Positions 48,643 through 58,013 are shown, counted from the first letter of the stretch. The stretch is DNA of 64,000 nt from Sphingomonas psychrotolerans (GCF_002796605.1 NZ_CP024923.1:4533501-4597500), one strand, 5' to 3'. The notes: generated by a model from the letters alone, not told the origin. Translations and numbers: made by a program.

Positions 48643-49305
48643 ATGAACATCATCCTGTTGGGCCCTCCGGGTGCGGGCAAGGGCACCCAGGCGAGTCGCC
48701 TCGAGGCGGAGCGCGGCATGGTCCAGCTCTCGACGGGGGACATGCTGCGCGCCGCGGTCAAGGCCGGCACGCCGACCGGGCTCAAGGCCAAGGCGGTGAT
48801 GGAGGCGGGCGAGCTCGTCTCCGACGCGATCGTCTCGGGCATCATCGGCGAACGGCTCGACATGGCCGATACCGAAAAGGGCGCGATCTTCGACGGCTAT
48901 CCGCGCACTGCCGCGCAGGCCGAGGCGCTCGACGCGTTGCTGTCGGATCGCGGACGCAAGCTCGATTACGTCATCGAGCTTCAGGTCGACGAGGAGGCCT
49001 TGGTCGATCGCATCACCGGGCGCTTCACTTGCGCCCAGTGCGGCGCGGGCTATCACGATCGCTTCAAGCAGCCCAAGGTCGCGGAAACCTGCGACGTCTG
49101 CGGTGCCCATGAGTTCAAGCGCCGCCCCGACGACAATGCCGAGACGGTGCGCACCCGCATGGCCGAATATCGCGCCAAGACCGCGCCGATCCTGCCCATC
49201 TACGAAGCGCGCGGACTCGTCCGCCGCGTCGATGGCATGGCGGACATGGAGGCGGTCGGCACGCAGATCGCGGTGATCCTCGACGGCGGCAACGCCGCGG
49301 ACTAA
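48643..49305 (+). CDS. adk: Adenylate kinase
   Basis: A 220-residue long-form kinase that interconverts ATP + AMP and 2 ADP. The P-loop is LLGPPGAGKGTQASRL, and the AMP-binding TGDMLRAAVKAGT and FDGYPRTAAQAEALD are present. The LID carries four Cys (CAQCGAGYH and CDVCGAHEF), so it is likely to bind zinc. The ATG at 48643 has GGGGAG about 6 bases upstream. Confidence 0.97.
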   Translation: MNIILLGPPGAGKGTQASRLEAERGMVQLSTGDMLRAAVKAGTPTGLKAKAVMEAGELVSDAIVSGIIGERLDMADTEKGAIFDGYPRTAAQAEALDALLSDRGRKLDYVIELQVDEEALVDRITGRFTCAQCGAGYHDRFKQPKVAETCDVCGAHEFKRRPDDNAETVRTRMAEYRAKTAPILPIYEARGLVRRVDGMADMEAVGTQIAVILDGGNAAD

Positions 49306-49315
49306 GCTCCAGTTC

Positions 49316-49335
49316 GTCACCCTGGCCAGGGTGAC
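49316..49335. repeat. Perfect 20-bp palindrome after adk
   Basis: GTCACCCTGGCCAGGGTGAC is fully self-complementary. It lies 10 bases after the adk stop and 15 bases before the next gene. It may be a protein-binding site or the core of a worn family A repeat (GTCA-CCC ... GGG-TGAC). Confidence 0.75.
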
Positions 49336-49350
49336 GGGTAGGGGGAAGCG

Positions 49351-49851
49351 ATGCGAACCATTCTACTGGCTATCGCGTTGGCCGGAGTCACGCCCGCCAA
49401 TGCCGACGTCCTCAAATCCTCGGACACCGGTTTCGCTACCCGGCACATCCAGACCATCGCCGCCCCGCCGGCCAAGGTCTGGGAAACGCTGCTTCACCCC
49501 GATCGCTGGTGGGACGGCGCACACACCTATAGCGGCAATGCCGCCAATCTCAGCCTTGATGCCCGTCCCGGCGGCTGCTGGTGCGAGAAGACCGCCACCG
49601 GCGGCGTCGAGCATATGCGGATCGTCTATCTCGCCGACGGCGCCACGCTGCGCATGGTCGGCGGGCTGGGCCCGCTTCAGGCGATGCCGGTGATTGCGGT
49701 CCTGACCATCACGCTCAAGCCCGCCGCCGCCGGCACCGAACTCACTGCCGATTATGCCGTGGCCGGGCCGGGGCTAACCGGTATCGCAGCGCCGGTCGAC
49801 GGCGTGCTGGGCGGCCAATGGACCCGGCTCAAGGCAGCGGCGGAGCATTGA
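49351..49851 (+). CDS. Exported SRPBCC-family protein
   Basis: A 166-residue protein with a signal peptide (LLAIALAGVTPANA-D) and a START/Bet v1-like fold: FATRHIQTIAAPPAKVWETL, then LHPDRWWDGAHTYSG, HMRIVYLADGATLRMVGGLG and LTADYAVAGPGL. These folds bind hydrophobic ligands in a cavity. No ligand is predictable. Two Cys in GGCWCEK may pair. It is followed immediately by a mini-membrane protein in the same direction. Confidence 0.82.
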   Translation: MRTILLAIALAGVTPANADVLKSSDTGFATRHIQTIAAPPAKVWETLLHPDRWWDGAHTYSGNAANLSLDARPGGCWCEKTATGGVEHMRIVYLADGATLRMVGGLGPLQAMPVIAVLTITLKPAAAGTELTADYAVAGPGLTGIAAPVDGVLGGQWTRLKAAAEH

Positions 49852-49852
49852 A

Positions 49853-50068
49853 ATGGGCAAGGATCGCGAAATCGTCCGGTCGGCACCGCCGGAGCCGCAG
49901 GGGCCGCTCTTCACGCCCCAGCGGGCCGCGGCCCGGCTGCAGATCGGCGAACGCTTCGCCGCGACCGCTGAAGTCGAAGTCACCCCCGCGGGCCTGCTCG
50001 CGATCGGCGGCATGGTCGCAGCGATCCTGCTCGGCGGCGCGATACTGGCACGCGCTGCGAAGCGCTGA
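49853..50068 (+). CDS. Small single-pass membrane protein, unknown
   Basis: A 71-residue protein, charged in its first 43 residues (MGKDREIVRSAPPEPQGPLF) with one C-terminal hydrophobic helix (LLAIGGMVAAILLGGAILA) followed by RAAKR. This looks like a tail-anchored or bitopic mini-protein. GGAG lies about 10 bases before the ATG, one base after the SRPBCC stop, so the two are probably cotranscribed. No family recognised. Confidence 0.6.
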   Translation: MGKDREIVRSAPPEPQGPLFTPQRAAARLQIGERFAATAEVEVTPAGLLAIGGMVAAILLGGAILARAAKR

Positions 50069-50099
50069 CCAGGGGTGTCGCGGCGCGACATGACAAAAT

Positions 50100-50128
50100 C
50101 TTCATCCCGGCTTCACCACGGCGTGAAG
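50100..50128 (+). promoter_or_regulatory. Candidate OmpR-type regulator binding site
   Basis: CTTCA at 50100 and CTTCA at 50111 form a direct repeat with 11-base periodicity, typical of OmpR/PhoB-family sites. The second also pairs with GTGAAG (50123-50128) as CTTCAC-N6-GTGAAG. It lies about 70 bases before the mini-protein and about 340 bases before the response regulator gene. The assignment is by pattern only. Confidence 0.4.
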
Positions 50129-50193
50129 CGGTCGGGATTAGGAAGAGGGCAGGGCCGGCAGCACGCCGGTTCCTTCTTCCACGGAGGATTTCG

Positions 50194-50364
50194 ATGAAGC
50201 TTTCCCGCACCCTGCTCCCCATCGCCGCGGTCGCGATGATCGCCGCGCCGACGATCGCCAGCGCCGCGCGCGCGCCGGCCGCCAAGCACCAAAAGGCCGA
50301 GAAGAAGGCCGAGAAGCCGGCCAAGGTCGCGAAGACCAAGACGGTCAAAAAGACCAGGAAGTAA
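50194..50364 (+). CDS. Small exported Lys-rich protein
   Basis: A 56-residue protein with a signal peptide (LLPIAAVAMIAAPTIASAA) and a strongly basic mature part (KHQKAEKKAEKPAKVAKTKT ending VKKTRK). GGAGG lies about 7 bases before the ATG. The mature peptide, about 33 residues, has no acidic patch beyond isolated Glu and is probably disordered. It sits between a mini-membrane protein and a two-component system. It could be an envelope charge modifier or an antisense to acid stress, but that is conjecture. No family recognised. Confidence 0.65.
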   Translation: MKLSRTLLPIAAVAMIAAPTIASAARAPAAKHQKAEKKAEKPAKVAKTKTVKKTRK

Positions 50365-50462
50365 GCGCACGCCACACCGGTGCCATGTCCAGCACCGGCC
50401 CGGCCGGCGGAAGGTCCCCCTCTTTCCGCCGGCCGTTCCGCGTCCTAAGCGATGGACTGCCG

Positions 50463-51155
50463 ATGACTCGCAAGATCCTCCTCGTCGAAGACGATTCCGC
50501 CTCCGCCGCTTATGTGGCCAAGGGGCTGCAGGAAGCCGGGTTCGCGGTCGAGGTCTGCGGCGACGGTCGCGACGGGCTGTTCCTCGCTTCCGAAGGCATC
50601 TTCGATCTTGTGGTGGCCGATCGGATGCTGCCCGGGCTCGACGGCCTGTCGATGCTGGGCGCGCTCCGCGCCGCCAACATCGGCACCCCGGTGCTGATCC
50701 TTTCCGCGCTCGGCACCGTCGACGATCGGGTGAAGGGCCTCCACGCCGGCGCCGACGATTATCTCACCAAGCCCTTCTCCTTCGCCGAGCTGCTCGCGCG
50801 GGTCGAGGCTCTGCTCCGCCGCGCCGACGGGGCAGGTGCCGAGCCGCAGATCACCCGGTTGAGCGTGGGCGATCTCGAGATCGATCTGCTCGCCCGCAGC
50901 GTCACGCGGCAGGGCCGTGCGATCCCGATCGGCGGGCGCGAGTTCAATCTGCTCGAATTCCTCGCCCGGCATGCCGGGCAGGTGGTCACGCGCACGATGA
51001 TGCTCGAGAAGATCTGGAACTATCACTTCGATCCGGGCTCAAACGTGGTCGATGTCCATATCGGCCGCCTGCGCCGCAAGCTCGAGGAAGGGTTCGACGC
51101 GCCGATCCTGCATACCGTGCGCGGCGCGGGCTATCGCCTGTCGCTCGACGGCTGA
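50463..51155 (+). CDS. OmpR-family response regulator
   Basis: A 230-residue two-domain regulator. The receiver starts MTRKILLVEDDSASAAYVA, the phosphoacceptor is Asp53 (VVADRMLPGLDG), and Lys103 is in YLTKPFSF. The C-terminal winged-helix DNA-binding domain runs from about residue 135 (REFNLLEFLARHAGQVVTRT, VDVHIGRLRRKLEEGF). The start at 50463 was preferred over an upstream frame that lacks family similarity. It overlaps the sensor kinase by one base. Confidence 0.92.
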   Translation: MTRKILLVEDDSASAAYVAKGLQEAGFAVEVCGDGRDGLFLASEGIFDLVVADRMLPGLDGLSMLGALRAANIGTPVLILSALGTVDDRVKGLHAGADDYLTKPFSFAELLARVEALLRRADGAGAEPQITRLSVGDLEIDLLARSVTRQGRAIPIGGREFNLLEFLARHAGQVVTRTMMLEKIWNYHFDPGSNVVDVHIGRLRRKLEEGFDAPILHTVRGAGYRLSLDG

Positions 51156-52498
51156 TGCGGATCTCGATCACCGCGCGGCTGGCGCTGCTCGCGGTTTTGC
51201 TGTCGCTGGTCACCAGCCTCGCGCTCGCCGGGCTGATCTGGCAGCAGACGCATGACGACGCGATCGAGGCACTGCGCCGCGACACCGCGCAACAGACCGA
51301 TGCCTTTGCCGCCGTCTACCGTTCGGGCGGGATACCGGCGCTCGCCCAGGCGATCGCCGATGCGCAGGCGGATGACGATTCGCTGGTTGCTGTTGTTGTC
51401 GACCGCAGCGGCGCGCGGCGGCTGGGCGTCGGTCCCGACAAGCTCGCCTTCGCGCCTGCGGCCGAAGCCTTTCGCATCGCCACGCTCGGCGCGACCGGGG
51501 AATGGGCGGGTCAGGAGGCGGGGATCGCGATCCGCCCGCTCGGGCGCGATTGGCTGGTCAGCGGCCGCCTGCTCGACGATTGGGAGCGCACCCAGCGCAA
51601 TATCGAGCGCGCGTTGCTGCTCGCGGTTTTGTTGTCGCTGGTGCTCGGCGTCGGTGCGGGCCTCGTCCTCACGCGCTACGTCACGCGTCGTCTCGATCGC
51701 ATCGCCGGCGCGGTCGATGCCGTCGCCGCCGGCGATCTGACGCGCCGGGTTGGTACCGCGGGCGGGAGCGACGCCTTCGACCGGCTTGCGCTGCGGATCG
51801 ACGGCATGCTCGATCGGATCGACCGATTGATGGCCGAGCTGCGCGTGGTCACCGATTCGATCGCGCACGACCTGCGCTCGCCGATCGCCCGGCTGCGCGC
51901 CCGCGCCGAGGCCGCGGCGACCGCAAGCCAGCCGCAGCAGCGTGAAGCCGCGCTTGCCGGGCTGATTGCCGAGACCGATCTGGTGATGCGGATGCTCGCG
52001 GTGTTGCTCGAGATCAGCCGATCCGAAGCGGTGACGCGCGACACCCTCGTTTCGCTCGATCCCGCTGCGCTGATCGAGGAGATCGCCGATCTCTACGCGC
52101 CCGTCGCCGAGGAGGCCGGGTTGCGCTTCGTCGTCGCGCCGCCGCCGTCTGCGCCAGCCCTGCAAGCGAAGCTGCACCGCGAATTGCTGTCGCAGGCGCT
52201 CGCCAATCTGATCGACAATTCGCTGCGCCACGCCGCCGCCGGTGGCGAGATCGCGCTGTCGCTCCAGGCGGTTTCCGGTGAACTCCGCTTCACGGTCGCC
52301 GATCGCGGATCCGGTATTCCGGCTGCCGACCGCGCACAGGCGCTGAGCCGGTTCGGCAGGCTCGATTCGGCGCGCAGCCTGCCCGGAGCGGGGCTGGGGC
52401 TGGCGCTGGTCGAGTCGGTCGCGCGGTTGCATGGCGGGCGGCTGGAGCTCGGCGACAACGATCCCGGGTTGGTCGCGACGATCGTCGTGCCCGTCTAG
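51155..52498 (+). CDS. Sensor histidine kinase
   Basis: A 447-residue membrane kinase partnered with the regulator just upstream. It has a first helix (residues 8-29), a periplasmic domain of about 120 residues, a second helix (152-173), HAMP, then HisKA with phosphoacceptor His238 in DSIAHDLRSPIARLRARAEA. The HATPase has NLIDNSLRHAA, DRGSGIPAADR and GAGLGLALVESVARLHGG. The periplasmic signal is unknown. Architecture resembles QseC/TctE-type kinases. Confidence 0.92.
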   Translation: MRISITARLALLAVLLSLVTSLALAGLIWQQTHDDAIEALRRDTAQQTDAFAAVYRSGGIPALAQAIADAQADDDSLVAVVVDRSGARRLGVGPDKLAFAPAAEAFRIATLGATGEWAGQEAGIAIRPLGRDWLVSGRLLDDWERTQRNIERALLLAVLLSLVLGVGAGLVLTRYVTRRLDRIAGAVDAVAAGDLTRRVGTAGGSDAFDRLALRIDGMLDRIDRLMAELRVVTDSIAHDLRSPIARLRARAEAAATASQPQQREAALAGLIAETDLVMRMLAVLLEISRSEAVTRDTLVSLDPAALIEEIADLYAPVAEEAGLRFVVAPPPSAPALQAKLHRELLSQALANLIDNSLRHAAAGGEIALSLQAVSGELRFTVADRGSGIPAADRAQALSRFGRLDSARSLPGAGLGLALVESVARLHGGRLELGDNDPGLVATIVVPV

Positions 52499-52599
52499 CC
52501 CTTCGCTTGCGGCATGGGGGATGATGTCGGGTCATCCAGCTTGGCGGGCGCGCAACGTTCGTGTATGCATCCGGTTCCGGCGATAGCTGCCCGCAGCGC

Positions 52600-52628
52600 T
52601 TGACAGCGCCCTTGCGGCTGCATATGTC
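52600..52628 (+). promoter_or_regulatory. Candidate promoter for rpsM-rpsK-rpoA
   Basis: TTGACA (52600-52605), a 17-base spacer and TATGTC (52623-52628) lie about 135 bases upstream of rpsM. The -35 is consensus and the -10 is partial. A promoter is expected because a two-component system separates adk from rpsM here. Confidence 0.6.
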
Positions 52629-52761
52629 GCCCATCTTCCGAAACACCGGTTGCACGGCGGCGTTCCTTTGCGCTCGCTGGGCCACCGCATTTTCGGATCA
52701 ACGCTACGAGATGGGGTGCAGGCTGCCATGCGGCGCCCCGTGGAGCTGGGAGAATAAATTC

Positions 52762-53130
52762 ATGGCACGTATTGCGGGTGTTAACATCCCGACCAACAAG
52801 CGCGTCGTTATCGCGCTGCAGTATATCCACGGCATCGGCCAGACCAAGGCCAAGGAACTCACCGAAAAGCTGGGCATCGCGCCCGAGCGTCGCGTGCAGG
52901 ACCTGTCGGACCAGGAAGTGCTGCAGATCCGCGAGGCGATCGACGCCGGCTACACCGTCGAAGGTGACCTTCGACGCAATGTGGCGATGAACATCAAGCG
53001 CCTGATGGATCTGGCCTGCTATCGCGGCCTCCGTCATCGCAAGGGCCTCCCGGTCCGTGGCCAGCGCACGCATACCAATGCGCGCACCCGCAAGGGCAAG
53101 GCCAAGCCGATCGCCGGCAAGAAGAAGTAA
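52762..53130 (+). CDS. rpsM: 30S ribosomal protein S13
   Basis: A 122-residue S13 in the 30S head, bridging to the 50[21 protein letters not shown] and [20 protein letters not shown] are conserved. It is first in a rpsM-rpsK-rpoA unit preceded by its own candidate promoter. Confidence 0.97.
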   Translation: MARIAGVNIPTNKRVVIALQYIHGIGQTKAKELTEKLGIAPERRVQDLSDQEVLQIREAIDAGYTVEGDLRRNVAMNIKRLMDLACYRGLRHRKGLPVRGQRTHTNARTRKGKAKPIAGKKK

Positions 53131-53144
53131 GGGAGCGCTGAGCA

Positions 53145-53534
53145 ATGGCACGTGAACCGCAGCGCATTAAGCGCCGTGAGCGCAAGAACATCACATCGGG
53201 CGTCGCCCATGTGAATGCTTCCTTCAACAACACCATGATCACGATCACCGATGCCCAGGGCAACGCGATTTCGTGGTCGTCGGCCGGCATGATGGGCTTC
53301 AAGGGGTCGCGCAAGTCGACGCCTTATGCTGCCCAGGTCGCCGCCGAAGATGCCGGCCGCAAGGCTGCCGAGCACGGCGTTCGCACCCTCGAGGTCGAAG
53401 TCAAGGGTCCGGGTTCGGGCCGCGAGAGCGCGCTGCGCGCCCTCCAGGCGGTCGGTTTCCAGATCACGTCGATCCGCGACGTGACCTCGATCCCGCACAA
53501 CGGCGTTCGTCCGTCGAAGCGCCGTCGCGTCTGA
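53145..53534 (+). CDS. rpsK: 30S ribosomal protein S11
   Basis: A 129-residue S11 of the platform. [20 protein letters not shown] and the C-terminal [18 protein letters not shown] are conserved. It follows rpsM by 14 bases. Confidence 0.98.
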   Translation: MAREPQRIKRRERKNITSGVAHVNASFNNTMITITDAQGNAISWSSAGMMGFKGSRKSTPYAAQVAAEDAGRKAAEHGVRTLEVEVKGPGSGRESALRALQAVGFQITSIRDVTSIPHNGVRPSKRRRV

Positions 53535-53635
53535 TTTGCAATACTGTCCGTTCACGGGCCCCGAGGGCGGGGTCCGGACCGGGCAGCTGGTACCCGGCAG
53601 GATGGCCCCGTCCTGCCCAAATATGAGGAAAGCCC

Positions 53636-54706
53636 GTGTCGGTGAACCCTAAGAACTGGCAGGAACTCAAGAAGCCCAACGGCCTCGAAAAGAAGGCCGG
53701 TGGCGATCCCAAGCGCAAGTCGACCTTCGTGGCCGAGCCGCTCGAGCGCGGTTTCGGCCTTACGCTCGGTAACGCACTGCGTCGCGTTTTGCTCTCGTCG
53801 CTGCAGGGCGCCGCGGTCACTTCGATCAAGATCGAGAATGTGCTTCACGAATTCTCGAGCCTTGCCGGCGTCCGTGAGGACGTGACGGACATCGTGCTCA
53901 ACGTGAAGCAGATCGCCATCCGCATGCAGGGCGAAGGCCCGAAGCGGCTCCAGCTCTCGGCCACCGGCCCGGCTGAAGTGAAGGCAGGCGACATCGCAGT
54001 CTCGGGCGACATCGAAGTGATGAACCCCGAGCTGGTGATCTGCCATCTCGACGACGGCGCGACGCTCAACATGGAGCTGACCGCCGATACCGGTAAGGGC
54101 TATGTCCCCGCTCAGGCCAACCGTCCGGCGGATGCGCCGATCGGTCTGATCCCGGTCGACGCTTTGTACAGCCCGGTCCGCCAGGTGTCGTACAAGGTCG
54201 AGAATACCCGCGTCGGCCAGGAGCTCGATTACGACAAGCTCACGCTGACCGTCGAGACCGACGGCACGATCACTCCGGAGGACGGCCTCGCTTATGCGGC
54301 GCGCATCCTCCAGGATCAGCTCTCGCTGTTCGTGCATTTCGACGATTCCGCAGTCACGCGCTCGGCGCCGATCGGCATGGCCGCTCCGGCGGCTGCAGAA
54401 GGTGGCGTCGCTTCGGGCGATACCGCGCAGATCAATCGTTACCTTCTCAAGAAGGTCGACGAGCTCGAACTGTCGGTGCGTTCGGCCAATTGCCTCAAGA
54501 ACGACAACATCATCTATATCGGCGATCTGGTCCAGAAGACCGAAGCCGAGATGCTGCGCACCCCGAACTTCGGCCGCAAGTCGCTCAACGAGATCAAGGA
54601 AGTGCTTTCGAGCATGGGCCTGCGCCTGGGTATGGAAATCCCCGGCTGGCCGCCCGAGAACATCGAAGAGATGGCCAAGAAGCTCGAGCAGGAAATCATG
54701 GGCTGA
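53636..54706 (+). CDS. rpoA: RNA polymerase subunit alpha
   Basis: A 356-residue alpha subunit. The N-terminal dimerisation domain shows [20 protein letters not shown] and [20 protein letters not shown], and the C-terminal DNA/activator-binding domain shows [20 protein letters not shown] and [19 protein letters not shown]. Translation starts at GTG. Unlike the usual arrangement, rplQ does not follow directly. Confidence 0.98.
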   Translation: MSVNPKNWQELKKPNGLEKKAGGDPKRKSTFVAEPLERGFGLTLGNALRRVLLSSLQGAAVTSIKIENVLHEFSSLAGVREDVTDIVLNVKQIAIRMQGEGPKRLQLSATGPAEVKAGDIAVSGDIEVMNPELVICHLDDGATLNMELTADTGKGYVPAQANRPADAPIGLIPVDALYSPVRQVSYKVENTRVGQELDYDKLTLTVETDGTITPEDGLAYAARILQDQLSLFVHFDDSAVTRSAPIGMAAPAAAEGGVASGDTAQINRYLLKKVDELELSVRSANCLKNDNIIYIGDLVQKTEAEMLRTPNFGRKSLNEIKEVLSSMGLRLGMEIPGWPPENIEEMAKKLEQEIMG

Positions 54707-54712
54707 GGCGCA

Positions 54713-54814
54713 CCGGATTAGCGCAAGCTAATCCGGAGACGTCGATAGCCCGGCCGGCGGAGCCACAGGCTCCGACCGACGACGCGGTTTTGCCGCGTCG
54801 GACTCGACTGCACG
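54713..54814 (+). other. Three consecutive perfect hairpins after rpoA
   Basis: Stem 1 CCGGATTAGC-GCAA-GCTAATCCGG (54713-54736), stem 2 CGGAGCC-ACA-GGCTCCG (54758-54774) and stem 3 CGACGCGG-TTTTG-CCGCGTCG (54780-54800) follow the rpoA stop, and the terminator hairpin comes next. The stems have different sequences, so these are not one duplicated unit. They would form a structured 3' end on the rpoA transcript. The rest of 54845-55066 holds no gene; it leads into the TonB receptor. Confidence 0.7.
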
Positions 54815-54844
54815 AAGGGCTCCGCAGCAATGCGGGGCCCTTTT
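54815..54844 (+). terminator. Rho-independent terminator after rpoA
   Basis: GGGC-T-CCGCA pairs with TGCGG-G-GCCC around a GCAA tetraloop, followed by TTTTCG. It ends the rpsM-rpsK-rpoA transcript before the TonB receptor. Confidence 0.85.
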
Positions 54845-55066
54845 CGTTACTTGCGCGAAACGGCCGGTTCGACAGCGTCGTTGCGAAGCTTCGAGTGAAC
54901 GGCAGGCGTGGGCAGCGAGAGTCCGCAAGTTGCGCTTGTGGTCTTTTGGCAACATTCTCCAGCAATTACGCCGATTACATAAAACTTTCCGCCGGCACGA
55001 GACCAGCCCTCCCGGCAAACCACCTATAAATTTGGGGAGTAAAATCACCGGGTAATGGGAAGTTTA

Positions 55067-57340
55067 ATGATGCGTTTGAATACATCGGTTTGCTTTGGCG
55101 CACTCGCCGTGTCGCTCTTGGCCAGTGCGCAAGTCAATGCGCAGACCAGCGACGCGAATGCCGTCGCGGCCACTGAAACGGTCACTGCCGACGTGATCGG
55201 GGGGAAGGACGATGAGATCGTCGTCACCACGACCGCGCAGAAGCGGTTCGAGAACCTTCAGAACGTCCCGCTCGCAGTGCAGGTGATCACGCCGTCGCAG
55301 CTCGAGGCGCAGGGCGTCCGTCACTTCCAGGATCTGGGCAAGGTCGCGCCGTCGCTGACGATCCGCACGGCCGAGCATCCGGTCAATGCCAACGTGTCGC
55401 TGCGCGGCGTCGGCACCTTCGCATTTGGCATCGGCGTCGAGCCGAGCGTCGCGGTGACCGTCGATGGTGCGGCGGTCGCGTTCCAGGCACGCGCCTTCGC
55501 CGACCTTCCCGACGTGGCGCAGATCGAAGTGCTGCGCGGACCGCAGAGCACCTTGTACGGCAAGGCGGCGTCGGCGGGTCTGATCAAGATCATGACGATC
55601 CAGCCGACCGACACGCTGCATGTGCGCGCCAATACGCTGGCGACCACCGACAGCGAATTCGGCGGCAATTTCAGCATCACGGGGCCGATCAGCGAGACGC
55701 TCGGCTACGTGTTCTCGGCCGGTTACAACAATTGGGGCGGCAATGTCCGCAACCTCGCCGACGGCAAGAAGGCCAATGGCCGCGAGACCCTCAACACCCG
55801 CGCCAAGCTTCGCTGGAAGGCGACGCCCGACGTCACTTTCACGCTGTCGGGCAATTATTTGAACGGCAACACCACCGTCGGCCGCCCGTTCATCCGGATG
55901 GCGCCCAATGCGCTCCTGCGCAACCAGCCGGGTCTGACGCCCGCAGTGGCCTTCCCCGGCGTGACGATCGACGAGGACAATCAGAACATCAGCAACAATT
56001 CCCCGTCGCGCACCAAATATTGGGGCTGGGGCACGCTGCTGCGCAGCGAAGCCAATATCGGCAAGCTGAACGTCCTGTCGCTGACTTCGTACGATCGCTA
56101 CCGCCTCGACGACTATCTGGATCATGACGATACGTCGGCGCCGGGCCCGTTCGGCAGCAATATCAACGTCGGCGCGTTCAAGTCGCGGCTGTTCACCCAG
56201 GAGCTTCGCCTGCTCTCGCCGGGGGACGAGGCATTCCGCTATGCCCTCGGCCTCTATTACGCGAATGTCGGTTTCGAGCGCCCGTTCAAGCGCGGCCCGG
56301 CCTTTTCGCCCGCCGACTGGGAAGCCAGCTCGGGATCGCGCCAGATCGCCGGCTTCGCCCAGATCGACTGGGAATTCCTGCCGCACCTGACCGCGACTGC
56401 GGGTGGCCGCGTCCAGAACGAAGCGATCAAATACACTTTCCGCGACAAGATCGCCGCGACCAACTTTGCCGGCGATGCGAGCGACAGCACCGCCACCTAT
56501 CGCCTGGGCCTCAGCTATCAGGTGACGCCCGACGTCATGTTCTTCGGCAGCTATACGACCGGCTACAAGGGGCAGACCTATGATCTGACCTCCGGTTTCA
56601 ATGCCGCGCGTGCGAACGCAGGACCGATCCGGCCCGAAACGTCGCGCGACAAGGAATTCGGTGTCCGCACCCAGTTCTTCGATCGGCGTGCGACGTTCAA
56701 CGTCACGTATTTCGACACCGATTATACCGATCTGCAGGCGCAATCGATCGAGACGGTGAACGGCACGTCCAACTTCCGCCTCACCAATGTCGGCGGGCTC
56801 AACACCAAGGGTCTCGAATTCGAACTCGGTGCCCGGGTCACGCGCGACCTGAGCTTCAACGGCGCGGCGACCTATCTCGACGCGACCTACACTTCGTTCC
56901 CGGCCGCCCAATGCTATGTGCTGCAAACCGCTGCGCTGGGCTGCGTCGGCACGCCGCCCAGCCAGAACCTGACGGGCACGCGCGCCGTGCAATCGCCGAA
57001 GTGGAAGACCTCGGCGGGCGCGGAATACGCGCCGTCGCTCGGCCAGAATCTCAAGGGCGTTGCGCAGGTAAGCTGGCAGTACCAGTCGAGCCTCTATTAC
57101 GTCGCCCGCGATCCGCAGGCCTTCCAGCCGGGGTTCAGCGTGTTCAATCTGGGTCTGGGCGTGCGCGAGCAGGATCGTCGCTGGGAAGTGACGGCGTTCG
57201 TCAACAATCTGTTCGACAAGCAGTATTTCCAGTCGCTGGTGAATTCGGCCGGCAATTACGGCAACCGGATCGGCACGCAGGCACTGCTGCCGCGCGATTT
57301 CCGCCGCTATGGCGGGGTGCGGGTCGGCGTGCACTTCTGA
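55067..57340 (+). CDS. TonB-dependent outer membrane receptor
   Basis: A 757-residue receptor with a signal peptide (FGALAVSLLASAQVNAQ), a TonB-box-like DEIVVTTTAQKRFENLQ, a plug (VSLRGVGTFAFGIGVEPSVA, QIEVLRGPQSTLYGKAASAG) and a long barrel ending GGVRVGVHF. This is the iron-complex/unknown-substrate type that is expanded in sphingomonads. The substrate cannot be told. The ATG at 55067 has GGGAAG about 5 bases upstream; ATG 55055 is an alternative. It lies between rpoA and rplQ, with hairpins on both sides, suggesting its own transcription unit. Confidence 0.9.
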   Translation: MMRLNTSVCFGALAVSLLASAQVNAQTSDANAVAATETVTADVIGGKDDEIVVTTTAQKRFENLQNVPLAVQVITPSQLEAQGVRHFQDLGKVAPSLTIRTAEHPVNANVSLRGVGTFAFGIGVEPSVAVTVDGAAVAFQARAFADLPDVAQIEVLRGPQSTLYGKAASAGLIKIMTIQPTDTLHVRANTLATTDSEFGGNFSITGPISETLGYVFSAGYNNWGGNVRNLADGKKANGRETLNTRAKLRWKATPDVTFTLSGNYLNGNTTVGRPFIRMAPNALLRNQPGLTPAVAFPGVTIDEDNQNISNNSPSRTKYWGWGTLLRSEANIGKLNVLSLTSYDRYRLDDYLDHDDTSAPGPFGSNINVGAFKSRLFTQELRLLSPGDEAFRYALGLYYANVGFERPFKRGPAFSPADWEASSGSRQIAGFAQIDWEFLPHLTATAGGRVQNEAIKYTFRDKIAATNFAGDASDSTATYRLGLSYQVTPDVMFFGSYTTGYKGQTYDLTSGFNAARANAGPIRPETSRDKEFGVRTQFFDRRATFNVTYFDTDYTDLQAQSIETVNGTSNFRLTNVGGLNTKGLEFELGARVTRDLSFNGAATYLDATYTSFPAAQCYVLQTAALGCVGTPPSQNLTGTRAVQSPKWKTSAGAEYAPSLGQNLKGVAQVSWQYQSSLYYVARDPQAFQPGFSVFNLGLGVREQDRRWEVTAFVNNLFDKQYFQSLVNSAGNYGNRIGTQALLPRDFRRYGGVRVGVHF

Positions 57341-57349
57341 CCTGAGAAC

Positions 57350-57374
57350 GGGGGCGGGACTGGTTCCCGCCCCC
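57350..57374 (+). terminator. Hairpin after the TonB receptor
   Basis: GGGGGCGGGA and TCCCGCCCCC form a perfect 10-bp stem around a CTGGT loop, 10 bases after the stop. The following AATCGCC lacks a T tract, so termination may be weak or Rho-assisted. Confidence 0.6.
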
Positions 57375-57563
57375 AATCGCCATTGTTGATCGCGAATTAC
57401 GCGACGGACAGAAAGGCGCGCAGGCATCGAAACCTTGACTTTCGGCACCGAATCCGCTTTGGGCGCGCCTTCCTGCGGAAACGCGTGGGGGTATTGGCAG
57501 CACCCTGAAGCTGCCTGGCCCGGGGTACCTCACACGGCCCCTTGACGAACGAAGGAAGAAATC

Positions 57564-57986
57564 ATGCGCCATCGCGTAGGCGGCCGTAAGCTTCAGCGGA
57601 CCTCGGCTCACCGTATTGCCCTGTTCCGCAACATGAGCGCCGCGCTCATCAAGCACGAGCAGATCACCACCACCGTCGCCAAGGCTAAGGAGCTTCGCCC
57701 GTACGTGGAGAAGCTGATCACGCTCGCCAAGAAGGGCGGCCTTTCGAACCGCCGTCTCGCGCATTCGCGCCTTCTCGACGACGCCCAGCTGGTCAAGCTG
57801 TTCGACGTGCTCGCCGCGCGCTACGCCGACCGCAACGGCGGTTACACTCGCGTGATCAAGGCCGGCATCCGCGCCTCGGACGCTTCGCCGATGGCGATCA
57901 TCGAGTTCGTCGATCGCGACGTCTCGGCCAAGGGTCAGGATTCGGGCCCGGTGCTGACCGACGAGGATTTCGACGAAGCCGCCTGA
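57564..57986 (+). CDS. rplQ: 50S ribosomal protein L17
   Basis: A 140-residue L17 near the tunnel exit. [20 protein letters not shown] and [20 protein letters not shown] are conserved. It stands alone after the TonB receptor rather than directly after rpoA. A GAAGGAAGAAATC ribosome-binding region precedes the ATG; its promoter presumably lies in 57375-57550 but was not identified. Confidence 0.97.
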   Translation: MRHRVGGRKLQRTSAHRIALFRNMSAALIKHEQITTTVAKAKELRPYVEKLITLAKKGGLSNRRLAHSRLLDDAQLVKLFDVLAARYADRNGGYTRVIKAGIRASDASPMAIIEFVDRDVSAKGQDSGPVLTDEDFDEAA

Positions 57987-58013
57987 TCGCTGCGTCGATA
58001 GCAAAGACTTGAG

